Notes: a model not told the origin generated them from the letters alone. Positions 11,942-25,587 are shown, counted from the first letter of the stretch. The stretch: DNA of 64,000 nt from Clusia tigrina (GCA_920105625.2 OV050030.1:245923889-245987888), one strand, 5' to 3'. Numbers and translations: made by a program.

Positions 11942-11958
11942 AGCTATCGCTCAAAGCT
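11942..11958 (+). other. Inverted repeat / potential hairpin at monomer positions 130-146
   Basis: AGCTAT-CGCTC-AAAGCT can pair as a 6-bp stem with one A-A mismatch and a 5-nt loop. In monomers reading AGCTTT-CGCTC-AAAGCT, for example near 129, 718, 1468, 2850 and 6250, the stem is perfect. The short 177-bp monomers of the central zone lack exactly this segment plus two bases to its left. Several other indels (14, 6 and 1 bp) fall in or beside it. A hairpin in single-stranded DNA is inference. Confidence 0.55.
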
Positions 11959-13039
11959 ATGTTACCCTTGAGTCCCAAATCAAACACTGATAAAACTTCA
12001 AATGGCCCTAACTTCTATACAGTACGTCCTACACCTATCAAAGTTTGCAACATACAAATGCTTATAACTTTTTACTGGAGCGTCATAAAACCTTGAAATG
12101 TTGTAACAATAAAGTACTCGAGCCTCTTTTCAATTTAAGCTATCGCTCAAAGCTATGCTACCCTTGAGTCCTAAATCAAACACTGATAAAACTTCAAATG
12201 GCCCTGACTTCTATACGGTACGTCCTACACCTATCAAAGTTTGCAACATACAAAGGCTTGTAACTTTTTACTGGAGCGTCATAAAACCTCGAAATTTTGT
12301 AACAATAAAGTTCTCGAGCCTCTTGTCAATTTAAGCTATCGCTCAAAGCTATGCTACCCGCGAGTCCCAAATCAAACACTGATAAAACTTCAAAAGGATC
12401 TAACTTCTATACGGTAAGTCCTACACCTATCAAAGTTTGCAACATACAAATGCTTGTAACTTTTTACTGGAGCGTCATAAAAGCTTGATTTTTGTAACAA
12501 TAAAGCACTCGAGACTCTTCTCAATTTAAGCTGTCGCTCAAAGCTATTCTACTCTTGAGACCCAAATCAAACACTGATAAAACTTCAAATGGCCCTAACT
12601 TCTATACGGTACGTCCTACACCTATCAAACTTGCAACATACAAATGCTTGTAACTTTTTACTGGAGCGTCATAAAACCTTGAAATTTTGTAACAATAAAG
12701 TACTCGAGCCTCTTGTCAATTTAAGCTATCGCTCAAAGCTATGTTACCCTTGAGTCCCAAATCAAACACTGATAAAAATTCAAATATCCCTAACTTCTAT
12801 ACGGTACGTCCTACACCTATCAAAGTTTCCAACATACAAATGCTTGTAACTTTTTACTGGCGCGTCATAAAACCTTGAAATTTTGTAACAATAAAGTACT
12901 CGAGCCTCTTGTCAATTTAAGCTATCGCTCAAGGCTATGCTACCCTTGAGTCCCAAATCAAACACTGATAAAACTTCAAAAGGATCTAACTTCTATACGG
13001 TAAGTCCTACACCTATCAAAGTTTGCAACATACAAATGC

Positions 13040-15154
13040 TTGTAACTTTTTACTGGAGCGTCATAAAAGCTTGATATTTTGTAACAATAAAGCACTCGAG
13101 ACTCTTCTCAATTTAAGCTGTCGCTCAAAGCTATTCTACTCTTGAGACCCAAATCAAACACTGATAAAACTTCAAATGGCCCTAACTTCTATACGGTACG
13201 TCCTACACCTATCAAACTTGCAACATACAAATGCTTGTAACTTTTTACTGAAGCGTCATCAAACCTTGAAATTTTTTAACAATAAAGTACTCGAGCCTCT
13301 TGTCAATTATGCTATCCTTGGGTCCCAAATCAAACACTGATAAAACTTCAAATGGCCCTATCTTCTATACGGTAAGTCCTACACCTATCAAAGTTTGCAA
13401 CATACAAATGCTTGTAACTTTTTACTGGAGCGTCATAAGACCTTGAAATTTTGTAACAATAAAGTACTCGAGCCTCTTGTCAATTTAAGCTATCGCTCAA
13501 AGCTATGCTACCCTTGAGTCCCAAATTAAACACTGATAAAACCTCAAATGGCCCTAACTTCTATACGGTACGTCCTACACCTATCAAAGTCTGCAACATA
13601 CAAATTCTTGTAACTTTTTACTGGAGCGTCATAAAACCTTGAAATTTTGTAACAATAAAGTACTCGAGCCTCTTGTCAATTTAAGTTATCGCTCAAAGCT
13701 ATGCTACCCGTGAGTCCCAAATCAAACACTGATAAAACTTCAAATGGCCCTAACTTCTATACGGAACGTCCTACACCTATCAAAGTTTGCAACATACAAA
13801 TGCTTGTAACTTTTTACTGGAGCGTCATAAAACCTTGAAATTTTGTAACAATAAAGTTCTCGAGTCTCTTGTCAGTTTAAGCTATCGCTCAAAGCTATGC
13901 TACCCGCGAGTCCCAAATCAAACACTGATAAAACTTCAAATGGCCCTAACTTCTATACAGTACGTCCTACAACTATCAAAGTTTGCAGCATACAAATGCT
14001 TGTAACTTTTTACTGGAGCGTCATAAAGCCTTGAAATTTTGTAACAATAAAGTACTCGAGCCTCTTGTCAATTTAAGCTATCGCTCAAAGCTATGCTACC
14101 CGTGAGTCCCAAATCAAACACTGATAAAACTTCAAATGGCCCCAACTTCTATACGGTACGTCCTACACCTATCAAAGTTTGCAACATACAAATGCTTGTA
14201 ACTCTTTACTGGAGCGTCATAAAACCCTGAAATTTTGTAACAATAAAGTACTCGAGCCTCTTGTCAATTTAAGCTATCGCTCAAAGCTATGGTACCCTTG
14301 AGTCCCAAATCAAACACTGATAAAACTTCAAATGGCCCTAACTTCTATACGGTACGTCCTACACCAATCAAAGTCTCCAACATACAAATGCTTGTAACTT
14401 TTTACTGGAGCGTCATAAAGCCTTGAAATTTTGTAACAATAAAGTACTCGAGACTCTAGTCAATTTAAGCTGTCGCTCAAAGCTATTCTACTCTTGAGAC
14501 CCAAATCAAACACTGATAAAGCTTCAAATGGCCCTAACCTCTATACGGTACGTCCTACACCTATCAAACTTGCAACATACACATGCTTGTAACTTTTTAC
14601 TGGAGCGTCATCAAACCTTGAAATTTTTTAACAATAAAGTACTCGAGCCTCTTGTCAATTATGCTACCCTTGGGTCCCAAATCAAACACTGATAAAACTT
14701 CAAATGGCCCTAACTTCTATACGGTAAGTCCTACACCTATCAAAGTTTGCAACATACAAATGCTTGTAACATTTTACTGGAGCGTCATAAAACCTTGAAA
14801 TTTTGTAACAATAAAGTACTCGAGCCTCTTGTCAATTTAAGCTATCGTCTCAGCTATGCTACCCTTGAGTCCCAAATTAAACACCGATAAAACCTCAAAT
14901 GGCCCTAACTTCTATACGGTACGTCCTACACCTATCAAAGTTTGCAACATACAAATGCTTGTAACTTGTTACTGGAGCGTCATAAAACCTTGAAATTTTG
15001 TAACAATAAAGTACTCGAGCCTCTTGTCAATTTAAGCTATCGCTCAAAGCTATGCTAACCGTGAGTCCCAAATCAAACACTGATAAAACTTCAAATGGCC
15101 CCAACTTCTATACGGTACGTCCTACACCTATCAAAGTTTGCAACATACAAATGC
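13040..15154 (+). repeat. HOR block E, copy 1: 2115-bp 11-mer with two 177-bp monomers
   Basis: Offset 2115 joins GATATTTTGTAAC near 13070/15185, ATTCTTGTAAC near 13607/15722, AACTCTTTACTGG at 14200/16315, GAGACTCTAGTC at 14452/16567 and CAATTATGC near 14656/16771. The length is 11 x 196 minus 41, explained by two 19-bp deletions (near 13307 and 14660), two one-base losses in CAAACTTGC and one in ATCGTCTCAGC. This is the first appearance of the short 177-bp monomer and of the marker AACTCTTTACTGG, both of which run through the next 25 kb. Confidence 0.87.
14656..14669 (+). repeat. 19-bp deletion defining the 177-bp short monomer (example)
   Basis: TTGTCAATT is joined to ATGCTACCC, removing monomer positions 128-146, i.e. 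TA plus the whole 17-nt inverted repeat. The same or a derived junction (CAAATATGC, TCTAATATGC) occurs about 20 times and only between 13.3 and 38.2 kb: near 13307, 14660, 15420, 16775, 19104, 20845, 22394, 24334, 25488, 26253, 27213, 27976, 28936, 29896, 31443, 33367, 34524, 35484, 37424 and 38188. Many are paired with CTTGGGTCC just downstream and with a one-base-short CAAACTTGC monomer upstream. Confidence 0.9.
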
Positions 15155-16838
15155 TTGTAACTTTTTACTGGAGCGTCATAAAAGCTTGATATTTTGTAAC
15201 AATAAAGCACTCGAGACTCTTCTCAATTTCAGATGTCGCTCAAAGCTATTCTACTCTTGAGACCCAAATCAAACACTGATAAAACTTCAAATGGCCCTAA
15301 CTTCTATAGGGTACGTCCTACACCTATCAAACTTGCAACATACAAATGCTTGTAACTTTTTACTGAAGCGTCATCAAACCTTGAAATTTTTTAACAATAA
15401 AGTACTCGAGCCTCTTGTCAAATATGCTATCCTTGGGTCCCAAATCAAACACTGATAAAACTTCAAATGGCCCTATCTTCTATACGGTAAGTCCTACACC
15501 TATCAAAGTTTGCAACATACAAATGCTTGCAACTTTTTACTGGAGCGTCATAAGACCTTGAAATTTTGTAACAATAAAGTACTCGAGCCTCTTGTCAATT
15601 TAAGCTATCGCTCAAAGCTATGCTACCCTTGAGTCCCAAATTAAACACTGATAAAACCTCAAATGGCCCTAACTTCTATACGGTACGTCCTACACCTATC
15701 AAAGTCTGCAACATACAAATTCTTGTAACTTTTTACTGGAGCGTCATAAAACCTTGAAATTTTGTAACAATAAAGTACTCGAGCCTCTTGTCAATTTAAG
15801 TTATCGCTCAAAGCTATGCTACCCGTGAGTCCCAAATCAAACACTGATAAAACTTCAAATGGCCCTAACTTCTATACGGTACGTCCTACACCTATCAAAG
15901 TTTGCAACATACAAATGCTTGTAACTTTTTACTGGAGCGTCAGAAAACCTTGAAATTTTGTAACAATAAAGTTCTCGAGTCTCTTGTCAGTTTAAGCTAT
16001 CGCTCAAAGCTATGCTACCCGCGAGTCCCAAATCAAACACTGATAAAACTTCAAATGGCCCTAATTTCTATACAGTACGTCCTACAACTATCAAAGTTTG
16101 CAGCATACAAATGCTTGTAACTTTTTAGTGGAGCGTCATAAAGCCTTGAAATTTTGTAACAATAAAGTACTCGAGCCTCTTGTCAATTTAAGCTATCGCT
16201 CAAAGCTATGCTACCCGTGAGTCCCAAATCAAACACTGATAAAACTTCAAATGGCCCCAACTTCTATACGGTACGTCCTACACCTATCAAAGTTTGCAAC
16301 ATACAAATGCTTGTAACTCTTTACTGGAGCGTCATAAAACCCTGAAATTTTGTAACAATAAAGTACTCGAGCCTCTTGTCAATTTAAGCTATCGCTCAAA
16401 GCTATGATACCCTTGAGTCCCAAATCAAACACTGATAAACCTTCAAATGGCCCTAACTTCTATACGGTACGTCCTACACCAATCAAAGTCGCCAACATAC
16501 AAATGCTTGTAACTTTTTACTGGAGCGTCAAAAAGCCTTGAAATTTTGTAACAATAAAGTACTCGAGACTCTAGTCAATTTAAGCTGTCGCTCAAAGCTA
16601 TTCTACTCTTGAGACCCAAATCAAACACTGATAAAACTTCAAATGGCCCTAACCTCTATACGGTACGTCCTACACCTATCAAACTTGCAACATACAAATG
16701 CTTGTAACTTTTTACTGGAGCGTCATGAAACCTTGAAATTTTTTAACAATAAAGTACTCGAGCCTCTTGTCAATTATGCTACCCTTGGGTCCCAAATCAA
16801 ACACTGATAAAACTTCAAATGGCCCTAACTTCTATACG
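15155..16838 (+). repeat. HOR block E, copy 2 (partial)
   Basis: It matches copy 1 until about 16838, where copy 1 has GGTAAGTCC and this copy GGTCCGTCC. Private changes are TCTATAGGGTACG near 15302, TTTCAGATGTCGC near 15228, CTTGTCAAATATGC near 15415, TTTTTAGTGG near 16123, TATGATACCC near 16403 and AAAGTCGCCAAC near 16486. TTTCAGATG and CAAATATGC were then carried into later units, so copies of this type were the template for them. Confidence 0.83.
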
Positions 16839-17621
16839 GTCCGTCCTACACCTATCAAAGTTTGCAACATACAAATGCTTGTAACTTTTTACTGGAGCGT
16901 CATGAAACCTTGAAATTTTGTAACAATAAAGTACTCGAGCCTCTTGTCAATTTAAGCTATCGCTCAAAGCTATGTTACCCTTGAGTCCCAAATCAAACAC
17001 TGACAAAACTTCAAATACCCCTAACTTCTATACGGTACGTCCTACACCTATCAAAGTTTGCAACATACAAATGCTTGTAACTTTTTACTGGAGCGTCATA
17101 AAACCTTGAAATTTTGTAACAATAAAGTTCTCGAGTCTCTTGTCAGTTTAAGCTATCGCTCAAAGCTATGCTACCCGCGAGTCCCAAATCAAACACTGAT
17201 AAAACTTCAAATGGCCCTAACTTCTATACGGTACGTCCTACACCAATCAAAGTCTCCAACATACAAATGCTTGTAACTTTTTACTGGAACGTCATGAAAC
17301 CTTGAAATTTTGTAACAATAAAGTACTCGAGCCTCTTGTCAATTTAAGCTATCGCTCAAAGCTATGGCACCCTTAAGTCCCAAATCAAACACTGATAAAA
17401 CTTCAAATGGCCCTAACTTCTATACGGTACGTCCTACACCAATCAAAGTCTCCAACATACAAATGCTTGTAACTTTTTACTGGAGCGGCAGAAAACCTTG
17501 AAATTTTTTAACAATAAAGTTCTCGAGCCTCTTGTCAATTTAAGCTATCGCTCAAAGCTATGCTACCCTTATGTCCCAAATCAAACACTGATAAAACTTC
17601 AAATGGCCCTAACTTCTATAC
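16838..17621 (+). repeat. 784-bp tetramer, copy 1
   Basis: Four 196-bp monomers start at GGTCCGTCC. Bases near 16842 and 17058 match those near 17626 and 17842 at offset 784. Diagnostic are CGTCATGAAACC, GTTACCC with CACTGACAAAAC, and AAAGTTCTCGAGTCTCTTGTCAGTTTAAGC. Private to this copy are TGGAACGTCATG near 17286, CACCCTTAAGTCC near 17368 and GAGCGGCAG near 17483. Confidence 0.8.
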
Positions 17622-18010
17622 GGTCCGTCCTACACCTATCAAAGTTTGCAACATACAAATGCTTGTGACTTTTTACTGGAGCGTCATGAAACCTTGAAAT
17701 TTTGTAACAATAAAGTACTCGAGCCTCTTGTCAATTTAAGCTATCGCTGAAAGCTATGTTACCCTTGAGTCCCAAATCAAACACTGACAAAACTTCAAAT
17801 GCCCCTAACTTCTATACGGTACGTCCTACACCTATCAAAGTTTGCAACATACAAATGCTTGTAACTTTTTACTGGAGCGTCATAAAACCTTGAAATTTTG
17901 TAACAATAAAGTTCTCGAGTCTCTTGTCAGTTTAAGCTATCGCTCAAAGCTATGCTACCCGCGAGTCCCAAATCAAACACTGATAAAACTTCAAATGGCC
18001 CTAACTTCTA
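17622..18010 (+). repeat. 784-bp tetramer, copy 2 (partial)
   Basis: It repeats the start of the preceding tetramer with CTTGTGACTTTT near 17663 and CGCTGAAAGC near 17741. It leaves the match near 18010, where CTATACAGTACG replaces CTATACGGTACG. CTTGTGACTTTT recurs near 30002, placing this copy in the 12.3-kb-offset duplication described separately. Confidence 0.75.
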
Positions 18011-21000
18011 TACAGTACGTCCTACAACTATCAAAGTTTGCAGCATACAAATGCTTGTAACTTTTTACTGCAGCGTCATAAAGCCTTGAAATTTTGTAAC
18101 AATAAAGTACTCGAGCCTCTTGTCAATTTAAGCTATCGCTCAAAGCTATGCTACCCGTGAGTCCCAAATCAAACACTGATAAAACTTCAAATGGCCCCAA
18201 CTTCTATACGGTACGTCCTACACCTATCAAAGTTTGCAACATACAAATGCTTGTAACTCTTTACTGGAGCGTCATAAAACCCTGAAATTTTGTAACAATA
18301 AAGTACTCGAGCCTCTTGTCAATTTAAGCTATCGCTCAAAGCTATGGTACCCTTGAGTCCCAAATCAAACACTGATAAAACTTCAAATGGCCCTAACTTC
18401 TATACGGTACGTCCTACACCAATCAAAGTCTCCAACATACAAATGCTTGTAACTTTTTACTGGAGCGTCATAAAGCCTTGAAATTTTGTAACAATAAAGT
18501 ACTCGAGCCTCTTGTCAATTTAGGCTATCGTCTCAGCTATGCTACCTTTGAGTCCCAAATTAAACACCGATAAAACCTCAAATGGCCCTAACTTCTATAC
18601 GGTACGTCCTACACCTATCAAAGTTTGCAACATACAAATGCTTGTAACTTGTTACTGGAGCGTCATAAAACCTTGAAATTTTGTAACAATAAAGTACTCG
18701 AGCCTCTTGTCAATTTAAGCTATCGCTCAAAGCTATGCTAACCGTGAGTCCCAAACCAAACACTGATAAAACTTCAAATGGCCCCAACTTCTATACGGTA
18801 CGTCCTACACCTATCAAAGTTTGCAACATACAAATGCTTGTAACTTTTTACTGGAGCGTCATAAAAGCTTGATATTTTGTAACAATAAAGCACTCGAGAC
18901 TCTTCTCAATTTCAGATGTCGCTCAAAGCTATTCTACTCTTGAGACCCAAATCAAACACTGATAAAACTTCAAATGGCCCTAACTTCTATACGGTACGTC
19001 CTACACCTATCAAACTTGCAACATACAAATGCTTGTAACTTTTTACTGAAGCGTCATCAAACCTTGAAATTTTTTAACAATAAAGTACTCGAGCCTCTTG
19101 TCAAATATGCTATCCTTGGGTCCCAAATCAAACACTGATAAAACTTCAAATGGCCCTATCTTCTATACGGTAAGTCCTACACCTATCAAAGTTTGCAACA
19201 TACAAATGCTTGTAACTTTTTACTGGAGCATCATAAGACCTTGAAATTTTGTAACAATAAAGTACTCGAGCCTCTTGTCAATTTAAGCTATCGCTCAAAG
19301 CTATGCTACACTTGAGTCCCAAATTAAACACTGATAAAACCTCAAATGGCCCTAACTTCTATACGGTACGTCCTACACCAATCAAAGTCTCCAACATACA
19401 AATGCTTGTAACTTTTTACTGGAGCGTCATGAAACCTTGAAATGTTGTAACAATAAAGTACTCGAGCCTCTTGTCAATTTAAGCTATCGCTCAAAGCTAT
19501 GGCACCCTTGAGTCCCAAATTAAACACTGATAAAACTTCAAATGGCCCTAACTTCTATACGGTACGTCCTACACCAATCAAAGTCTCCAACATACAAATG
19601 CTTGTAACTTTTTACTGGAGCGTCATGAAACCTTGAAATTTTGTAACAATAAAGTACTCGAGCCTCTTGTCAATTTAAGCTATCGCTCAAAGCTATGTTA
19701 CCCTTGAGTCCTAAATCAAACACTGACAAAACTTCAAATGCCCCTAACTTCTATACGGTACGTCCTACACCTATAAAAGTTTGCAACATACAAATGCTTG
19801 TAACTTTTTACTGGAGCGTCAGAAAACCTTGAAATTTTGTAACAATAAAGTTCTCGAGTCTCTTGCCAGTTTAAGCTATCGCTCAAAGCTATGCTACCCG
19901 TGAGTCCCAAATCAAACACTGATAAAACTTCAAATGGCCCCAACTTCTATACGGTACGTCCTACACCTATCAAAGTTTGCAACATACAAATGCTTGTAAC
20001 TCTTTACTGGAGCGTCATAAAACCCTGAAATTTTGTAACAATAAAGTACTCGAGCCTCTTGTCAATTTAAGCTATCGCTCAAAGCTATGGTACCCTTGAG
20101 TCCCAAATCAAACACTGATAAAACTTCAAATGGCCCTAACTTCTATACGGTACGTCCTACACCAATCAAAGTCTCCAACATACAAATGCTTGTAACTTTT
20201 TACTGGAGCGTCATAAAGCCTTGAAATTTTGTAACAATAAAGTACTCGAGCCTCTTGTCAATTTAAGCTATCGTCTCAGCTATGCTACCCTTGAGTCCCA
20301 AATTAAACACCGATAAAACCTCAAATGGCCCTAACTTCTATACGGTACGTCCTACACCTATCAAAGTTTGCAACATACAAATGCTTGTAACTTTTTACTG
20401 GAGCGTCATAAAACCTTGAAATTTTGTAACAATAAAGTACTCGAGACTCTTGTCAATTTAAGCTATCGCTCAAAGCTATGCTAACCGTGAGTCCCAAATC
20501 AAACACTGATAAAACTTCAAATGGCCCCAACTTCTATACGGTACGTCCTACACCTATCAAAGTTTGCAACATACAAATGCTTGTAACTTTTTACTGGAGC
20601 GTCATAAAAGCTTGATATTTTGTAACAATAAAGCACTCGAGACTCTTCTCAATTTCAGATGTCGCTCAAAGCTATTCTACTCTTGAGACCCAAATCAAAC
20701 ACTGATAAAACTTCAAATGGCCCTAACTTCTATACGGTACGTCCTACACCTATCAAACTTGCAACATACAAATGCTTGTAACTTTTTACTGAAGCGTCAT
20801 CAAACCTTGAAATTTTTTAACAATAAAGTACTCGAGCCTCTTGTCTAATATGCTATCCTTGGGTCCCAAATCAAACACTGATAAAACTTCAAATAGCCCT
20901 ATCTTCTATACGGTAAGTCCTACACCTATCAAAGTTTGCAACATACAAATGCTTGTAACTTTTTACTGGAGCGTCATAAGACCTTGAAATTTTGTAACAA

Positions 21001-24000
21001 TAAAGTACTCGAGCCTCTTGTCAATTTAAGCTATCGCTCAAAGCTATGCTACCCTTGACTCCCAAATTAAACACTGATAAAACCTCAAATGGCCCTAACT
21101 TCTATACGGTACGTCCTACACCTATCAAAGTCTGCAACATACAAATTCTTGTAACTTTTTACTGGAGCGTCATAAAACCTTGAAATTTTGTAACAATAAA
21201 GTACTCGAGCCTCTTGTCAATTTAAGTTATCGCTCAAAGCTATGCTACCCGTGAGTCCCAAATCAAACACTGATAAAACTTCAAATGGCCCTAACTTCTA
21301 TACGGTACGTCCTACACCTATCAAAGTTTGCAACATACAAATGCTTGTAACTTTTTACTGGAGCGTCAGAAAACCTTGAAATTTTGTAACAATAAAGTTC
21401 TCGAGTCTCTTGTCAGTTTAAGCTATCGCTCAAAGCAATGCTACCCGTGAGTCCCAAATCAAACACTGATAAAACTTCAAATGGCCCCAACTTCTATACG
21501 GTACGTCCTACACCTATCAAAGTTTGCAACATACAAATGCTTGTAACTCTTTACTGGAGCGTCATAAAACCCTGAAATTTTGTAACAATAAAGTACTCGA
21601 GCCTCTTGTCAATTTAAGCTATCGCTCAAAGCTATGGTACCCTTGAGTCCCAAATCAAACACTGATAAAACTTCAAATGGCCCTAACTTCTATACGGTAC
21701 GTCCTACACCAATCAAAGTCTCCAACATACAAATGCTTGTAACTTTTTACTGGAGCGTCATAAAGCCTTGAAATTTTGTAACAATAAAGTACTCGAGCCT
21801 CTTGTCAATTTAAGCTATCGTCTCAGCTATGCTACCCTTGAGTCCCAAATTAAACACCGATAAAACCTCAAATGGCCCCAACTTCTATACGGTACGTCCT
21901 ACACCTATCAAAGTTTGCAACATACAAATGCTTGTAACTTGTTACTGGAGCGTCATAAAACCTTGAAATTTTGTAACAATAAAGTACTCGAGCCTCTTGT
22001 CAATTTAAGCTATCGCTCAAAGCTATGCTAACCGTGAGTCCCAAATCAAACACTGATAAAACTTCAAATGGCCCCAACTTCTATACGGTACGTCCTACAC
22101 CTATCAAAGTTTGCAACATACAAATGCTTGTAACTTTTTACTGGAGCGTCATAAAAGCTTGATATTTTGTAACAATAAAGCACTCGAGACTCTTCTCAAT
22201 TTCAGATGTCGCTCAAAGCTATTCTACTCTTGAGACCCAAATCAAACACTGATAAAACTTCAAATGGCCCTAACTTCTATACGGTACGTCCTACACCTAT
22301 CAAACTTGCAACATACAAATGCTTGTAACTTTTTACTGAAGCGTCATCAAACCTTGAAATTTTTTAACAATAAAGTACTCGAGCCTCTTGTCAAATATGC
22401 TATCCTTGGGTCCCAAATCAAACACTGATAAAACTTCAAATGGCCCTATCTTCTATACGGTAAGTCCTACACCTATCAAAGTTTGCAACATACAAATGCT
22501 TGTAACTTTTTACTGGAGCGTCATAAGACCTTGAAATTTTGTAACAATAAAGTACTCGAGCCTCTTGTCAATTTAAGCTATCGCTCAAAGCTATGCTACC
22601 CTTGAGTCCCAAATTAAACACTGATAAAACCTCAAATGGCCCTAACTTCTATACGGTACGTCCTACACCAATCAAAGTCTCCAACATACAAATGCTTGTA
22701 ACTTTTTACTGGAGCGTCATGAAACCTTGAAATTTTGTAACAATAAAGTACTCGAGCCTCTTGTCAATTTAAGCTATCGCTCAAAGCTATGGCACCCTTG
22801 AGTCCCAAATCAAACACTGATAAAACTTCAAATGGCCCTAACTTCTATACGGTACGTCCTACACCAATCAAAGTCTCCAACATACAAATGCTTGTAACTT
22901 TTTACTGGAGCGTCATGAAACCTTGAAATTTTGTAACAATAAAGTACTCGAGCCTCTTGTCAATTTAAGCTATCGCTCAAAGCTATGTTACCCTTGAGTC
23001 CTAAATCAAACACTGACAAAACTTCAAATGCCCCTAACTTCTATACGGTACGTAATACACCTATCAAAGTTTGCAACATACAAATGCTTGTAACTTTTTA
23101 CTGGAGCGTCATAAAACCTTGAAATTTTGTAACAATAAAGTTCTCGAGTCTCTTGTCAGTTTAAGCTATCGCTGAAAGCTATGCTACCCGCGAGTCCCAA
23201 ATCAAACACTGATAAAACTTCAAATGGCCCTAACTTCTATACAGTACGTCCTACAACTATCAAAGTTTGCAGCATACAAATGCTTGTAACTTTTTACTGC
23301 AGCGTCATAAAGCCTTGAAATTTTGTAACAATAAAGTACTCGAGCCTCTTGTCAATTTAAGCTATCGCTCAAAGCTATGCTACCCGTGAGTCCCAAATCA
23401 AACACTGATAAAACTTCAAATGGCCCCAACTTCTATACGGTACGTCCTACACCTATCAAAGTTTGCAACATACAAATGCTTGTAACTCTTTACTGAAGCG
23501 TCATAAAACCCTGAAATTTTGTAACAATAAAGTACTCGAGCCTCTTGTCAATTTAAGCTATCGCTCAAAGCTATGGTTCCCTTGAGTCCCAAATCAAACA
23601 CTGATAAAACTTCAAATGGCCCTAACTTCTATACGGTACGTCCTACACCAATCAAAGTCTCCAACATACAAATGCTTGTAACTTTTTACTGGAGCGTCAT
23701 AAAGCCTTGAAATTTTGTAACAATAAAGTACTCGAGCCTCTTGTCAATTTAAGCTATCGTCTCAGCTATGCTACCCTTGAGTCCCAAATTAAACACCGAT
23801 AAAACCTCAAATGGCCCTAACTTCTATACGGTACGTCCTACACCTATCAAAGTTTGCAACATACAAATGCTTGTAACTTGTTACTGGAGCGTCATAAAAC
23901 CTTGAAATTTTGTAACAATAAAGTACTCGAGCCTCTTGTCAATTTAAGCTATCGCTCAAAGCTATGCTAACCGTGAGTCCCAAATCAAACACTGATAAAA

Positions 24001-25587
24001 CTTCAAATGGCCCCAACTTCTATACGGTACGTCCTACACCTATCAAAGTTTGCAACATACAAATGCTTGTAACTTTTTACTGGAGCGTCATAAAAGCTTT
24101 ATATTTTGTAACAATAAAGCACTCGAGACTCTTCTCAATTTCAGATGTCGCTCAAAGCTATTCTACTCTTGAGACCCAAATCAAACACTGATAAAACTTC
24201 AAATGGCCCTAACTTCTATACGGTACGTCCTACACCTATCAAACTTGCAACATACAAATGCTTGTAACTTTTTACTGAAGCGTCATCAAACCTTGAAATT
24301 TTTTAACAATAAAGTACTCGAGCCTCTTGTCAAATATGCTATCCTTGGGTCCCAAATCAAACACTGATAAAACTTCAAATGGCCCTATCTTCTATACGGT
24401 AAGTCCTACACCTATCAAAGTTTGCAACATACAAATGCTTGTAACTTTTTACTGGAGCGTCATAAGACCTTGAAATTTTGTAACAATAAAGTACTCGATC
24501 CTCTTGTCAATTTAAGCTATCGCTCAAAGCTATGCTACCCTTGAGTCCCAAATTAAACACTGATAAAACCTCAAATGGCCCTAACTTCTATACGGTACGT
24601 CCTACACCTATCAAAGTCTGCAACATACAAATTCTTGTAACTTTTTACTGGAGCGTCATAAAACCTTGAAATTTTGTAACAATAAAGTACTCGAGCCTCT
24701 TGTCAATTTAAGTTATCGCTCAAAGCTATGCTACCCGTGAGTCCCAAATCAAACACTGATAAAACTTCAAATGGCCCTAACTTCTATACGGTACGTCCTA
24801 CACCTATCAAAGTTTGCAACATACAAATGCTTGTAACTTTTTACTGGAGCGTCAGAAAACCTTGAAATTTTGTAACAATAAAGTTCTCGAGTCTCTTGTC
24901 AGTTTAAGCTATCGCTCAAAGCTATGCTACCCGCGAGTCCCAAATCAAACACTGATAAAACTTCAAATGGCCCCAACTTCTATACGGTACGTCCTACACC
25001 TATCAAAGTTTGCAACATACAAATGCTTGTAACTCTTTACTGGAGCGTCATAAAACCCTGAAATTTTGTAACAATAAAGTACTCGAGCCTCTTGTCAATT
25101 TAAGCTATCGCTCAAAGCTATGGTACCCTTGAGTCCCAAATCAAACACTGATAAAACTTCAAATGGCCCTAACTTCTATACGGTACGTCCTACACCAATC
25201 AAAGTCTCCAACATACAAATGCTTGTAACTTTTTACTGGAGCGTCATAAAGCCTTGAAATTTTGTAACAATAAAGTACTCGAGACTCTAGTCAATTTAAG
25301 CTGTCGCTCAAAGCTATTCTACTCTTGAGACCCAAATCAAACACTGATAAAACTTCAAATGGCCCTAACCTCTATACGGTACGTCCTACACCTATCAAAC
25401 TTGCAACATACACATGCTTGTAACTTTTTACTGGAGCGTCATCAAACCTTGAAATTTGTTAACAATAAAGTACTCGAGCCTCTTGTCAATTATGCTACCC
25501 TTGGGTCCCAAATCAAACACTGATAAAACTTCAAATGGCCCTAACTTCTATACGGTAAGTCCTACACCTATCAAAGTTTGCAACATA
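18011..25587 (+). repeat. Mosaic of related HOR units of 1547, 1743 and 1939 bp
   Basis: The marker monomer AACTCTTTACTGG with ACCCTGAAATTTT stands at about 18256, 19999, 21546, 23485 and 25032, giving spacings of 1743, 1547, 1939 and 1547. Each longer unit is the shorter one plus one or two whole 196-bp monomers. The order inside a unit is constant: the marker monomer, a TATGGTACCC monomer, ACACCAATCAAAGTCTCC, ATCGTCTCAGC, AACTTGTTACTGG, GCTTGATATTTTG with TTTCAGATG, CAAACTTGC, a short CAAATATGC monomer, then GGTAAGTCC with CATAAGACC. Units end either in an ATTCTTGTAAC string or in CATGAAACC and CACTGACAAAAC monomers. The last unit switches near 25280 to GAGACTCTAGTC monomers and CAATTATGC, a string otherwise seen in block E. 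No non-satellite sequence is seen. Confidence 0.83.

Larger units (their letters stand above)
11813..12008 (+). repeat. Reference monomer close to the majority sequence
   Basis: This copy is exactly 196 bp and, by eye, differs from the majority sequence only at GTTACCC instead of GCTACCC. Majority composition by hand count is A 65, C 47, G 26, T 58, or 37% GC, so the given strand is strongly C-rich over G. Landmarks in monomer coordinates: GGTACGTCC 13-21; CAACATACAAATG 40-52; TTTTTACTGG 61-70; GAGCGTCA about 70-77; GAAATTTTG 87-95; AATAAA 100-105; XhoI-type CTCGAG 109-114; imperfect inverted repeat AGCTAT-CGCTC-AAAGCT 130-146; CCCTTGAG 153-160; CACTGATAAAAC 173-184. CpGs lie at 12, 17, 73, 111 and 136. 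All features in other entries use these coordinates. Confidence 0.93.
11456..13039 (+). repeat. Irregular monomers with a 586-bp trimer pair
   Basis: Most monomers here belong to no clear multi-kilobase unit. Landmarks are TTTTTACGGGAGC near 11677, CAACTCAAAGCCTG near 11584 (a class that becomes common after 39.7 kb), GAAATGTTGTAAC near 12095 and CTCTTTTCAATTT near 12124. A three-monomer string starting at AAAAGGATC is duplicated at 12391-12976 and from 12977 to about 13245, offset 586. The offset is two short of 3 x 196 because of one-base losses in GCTTGATTTTTG and CAAACTTGC. Confidence 0.78.
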
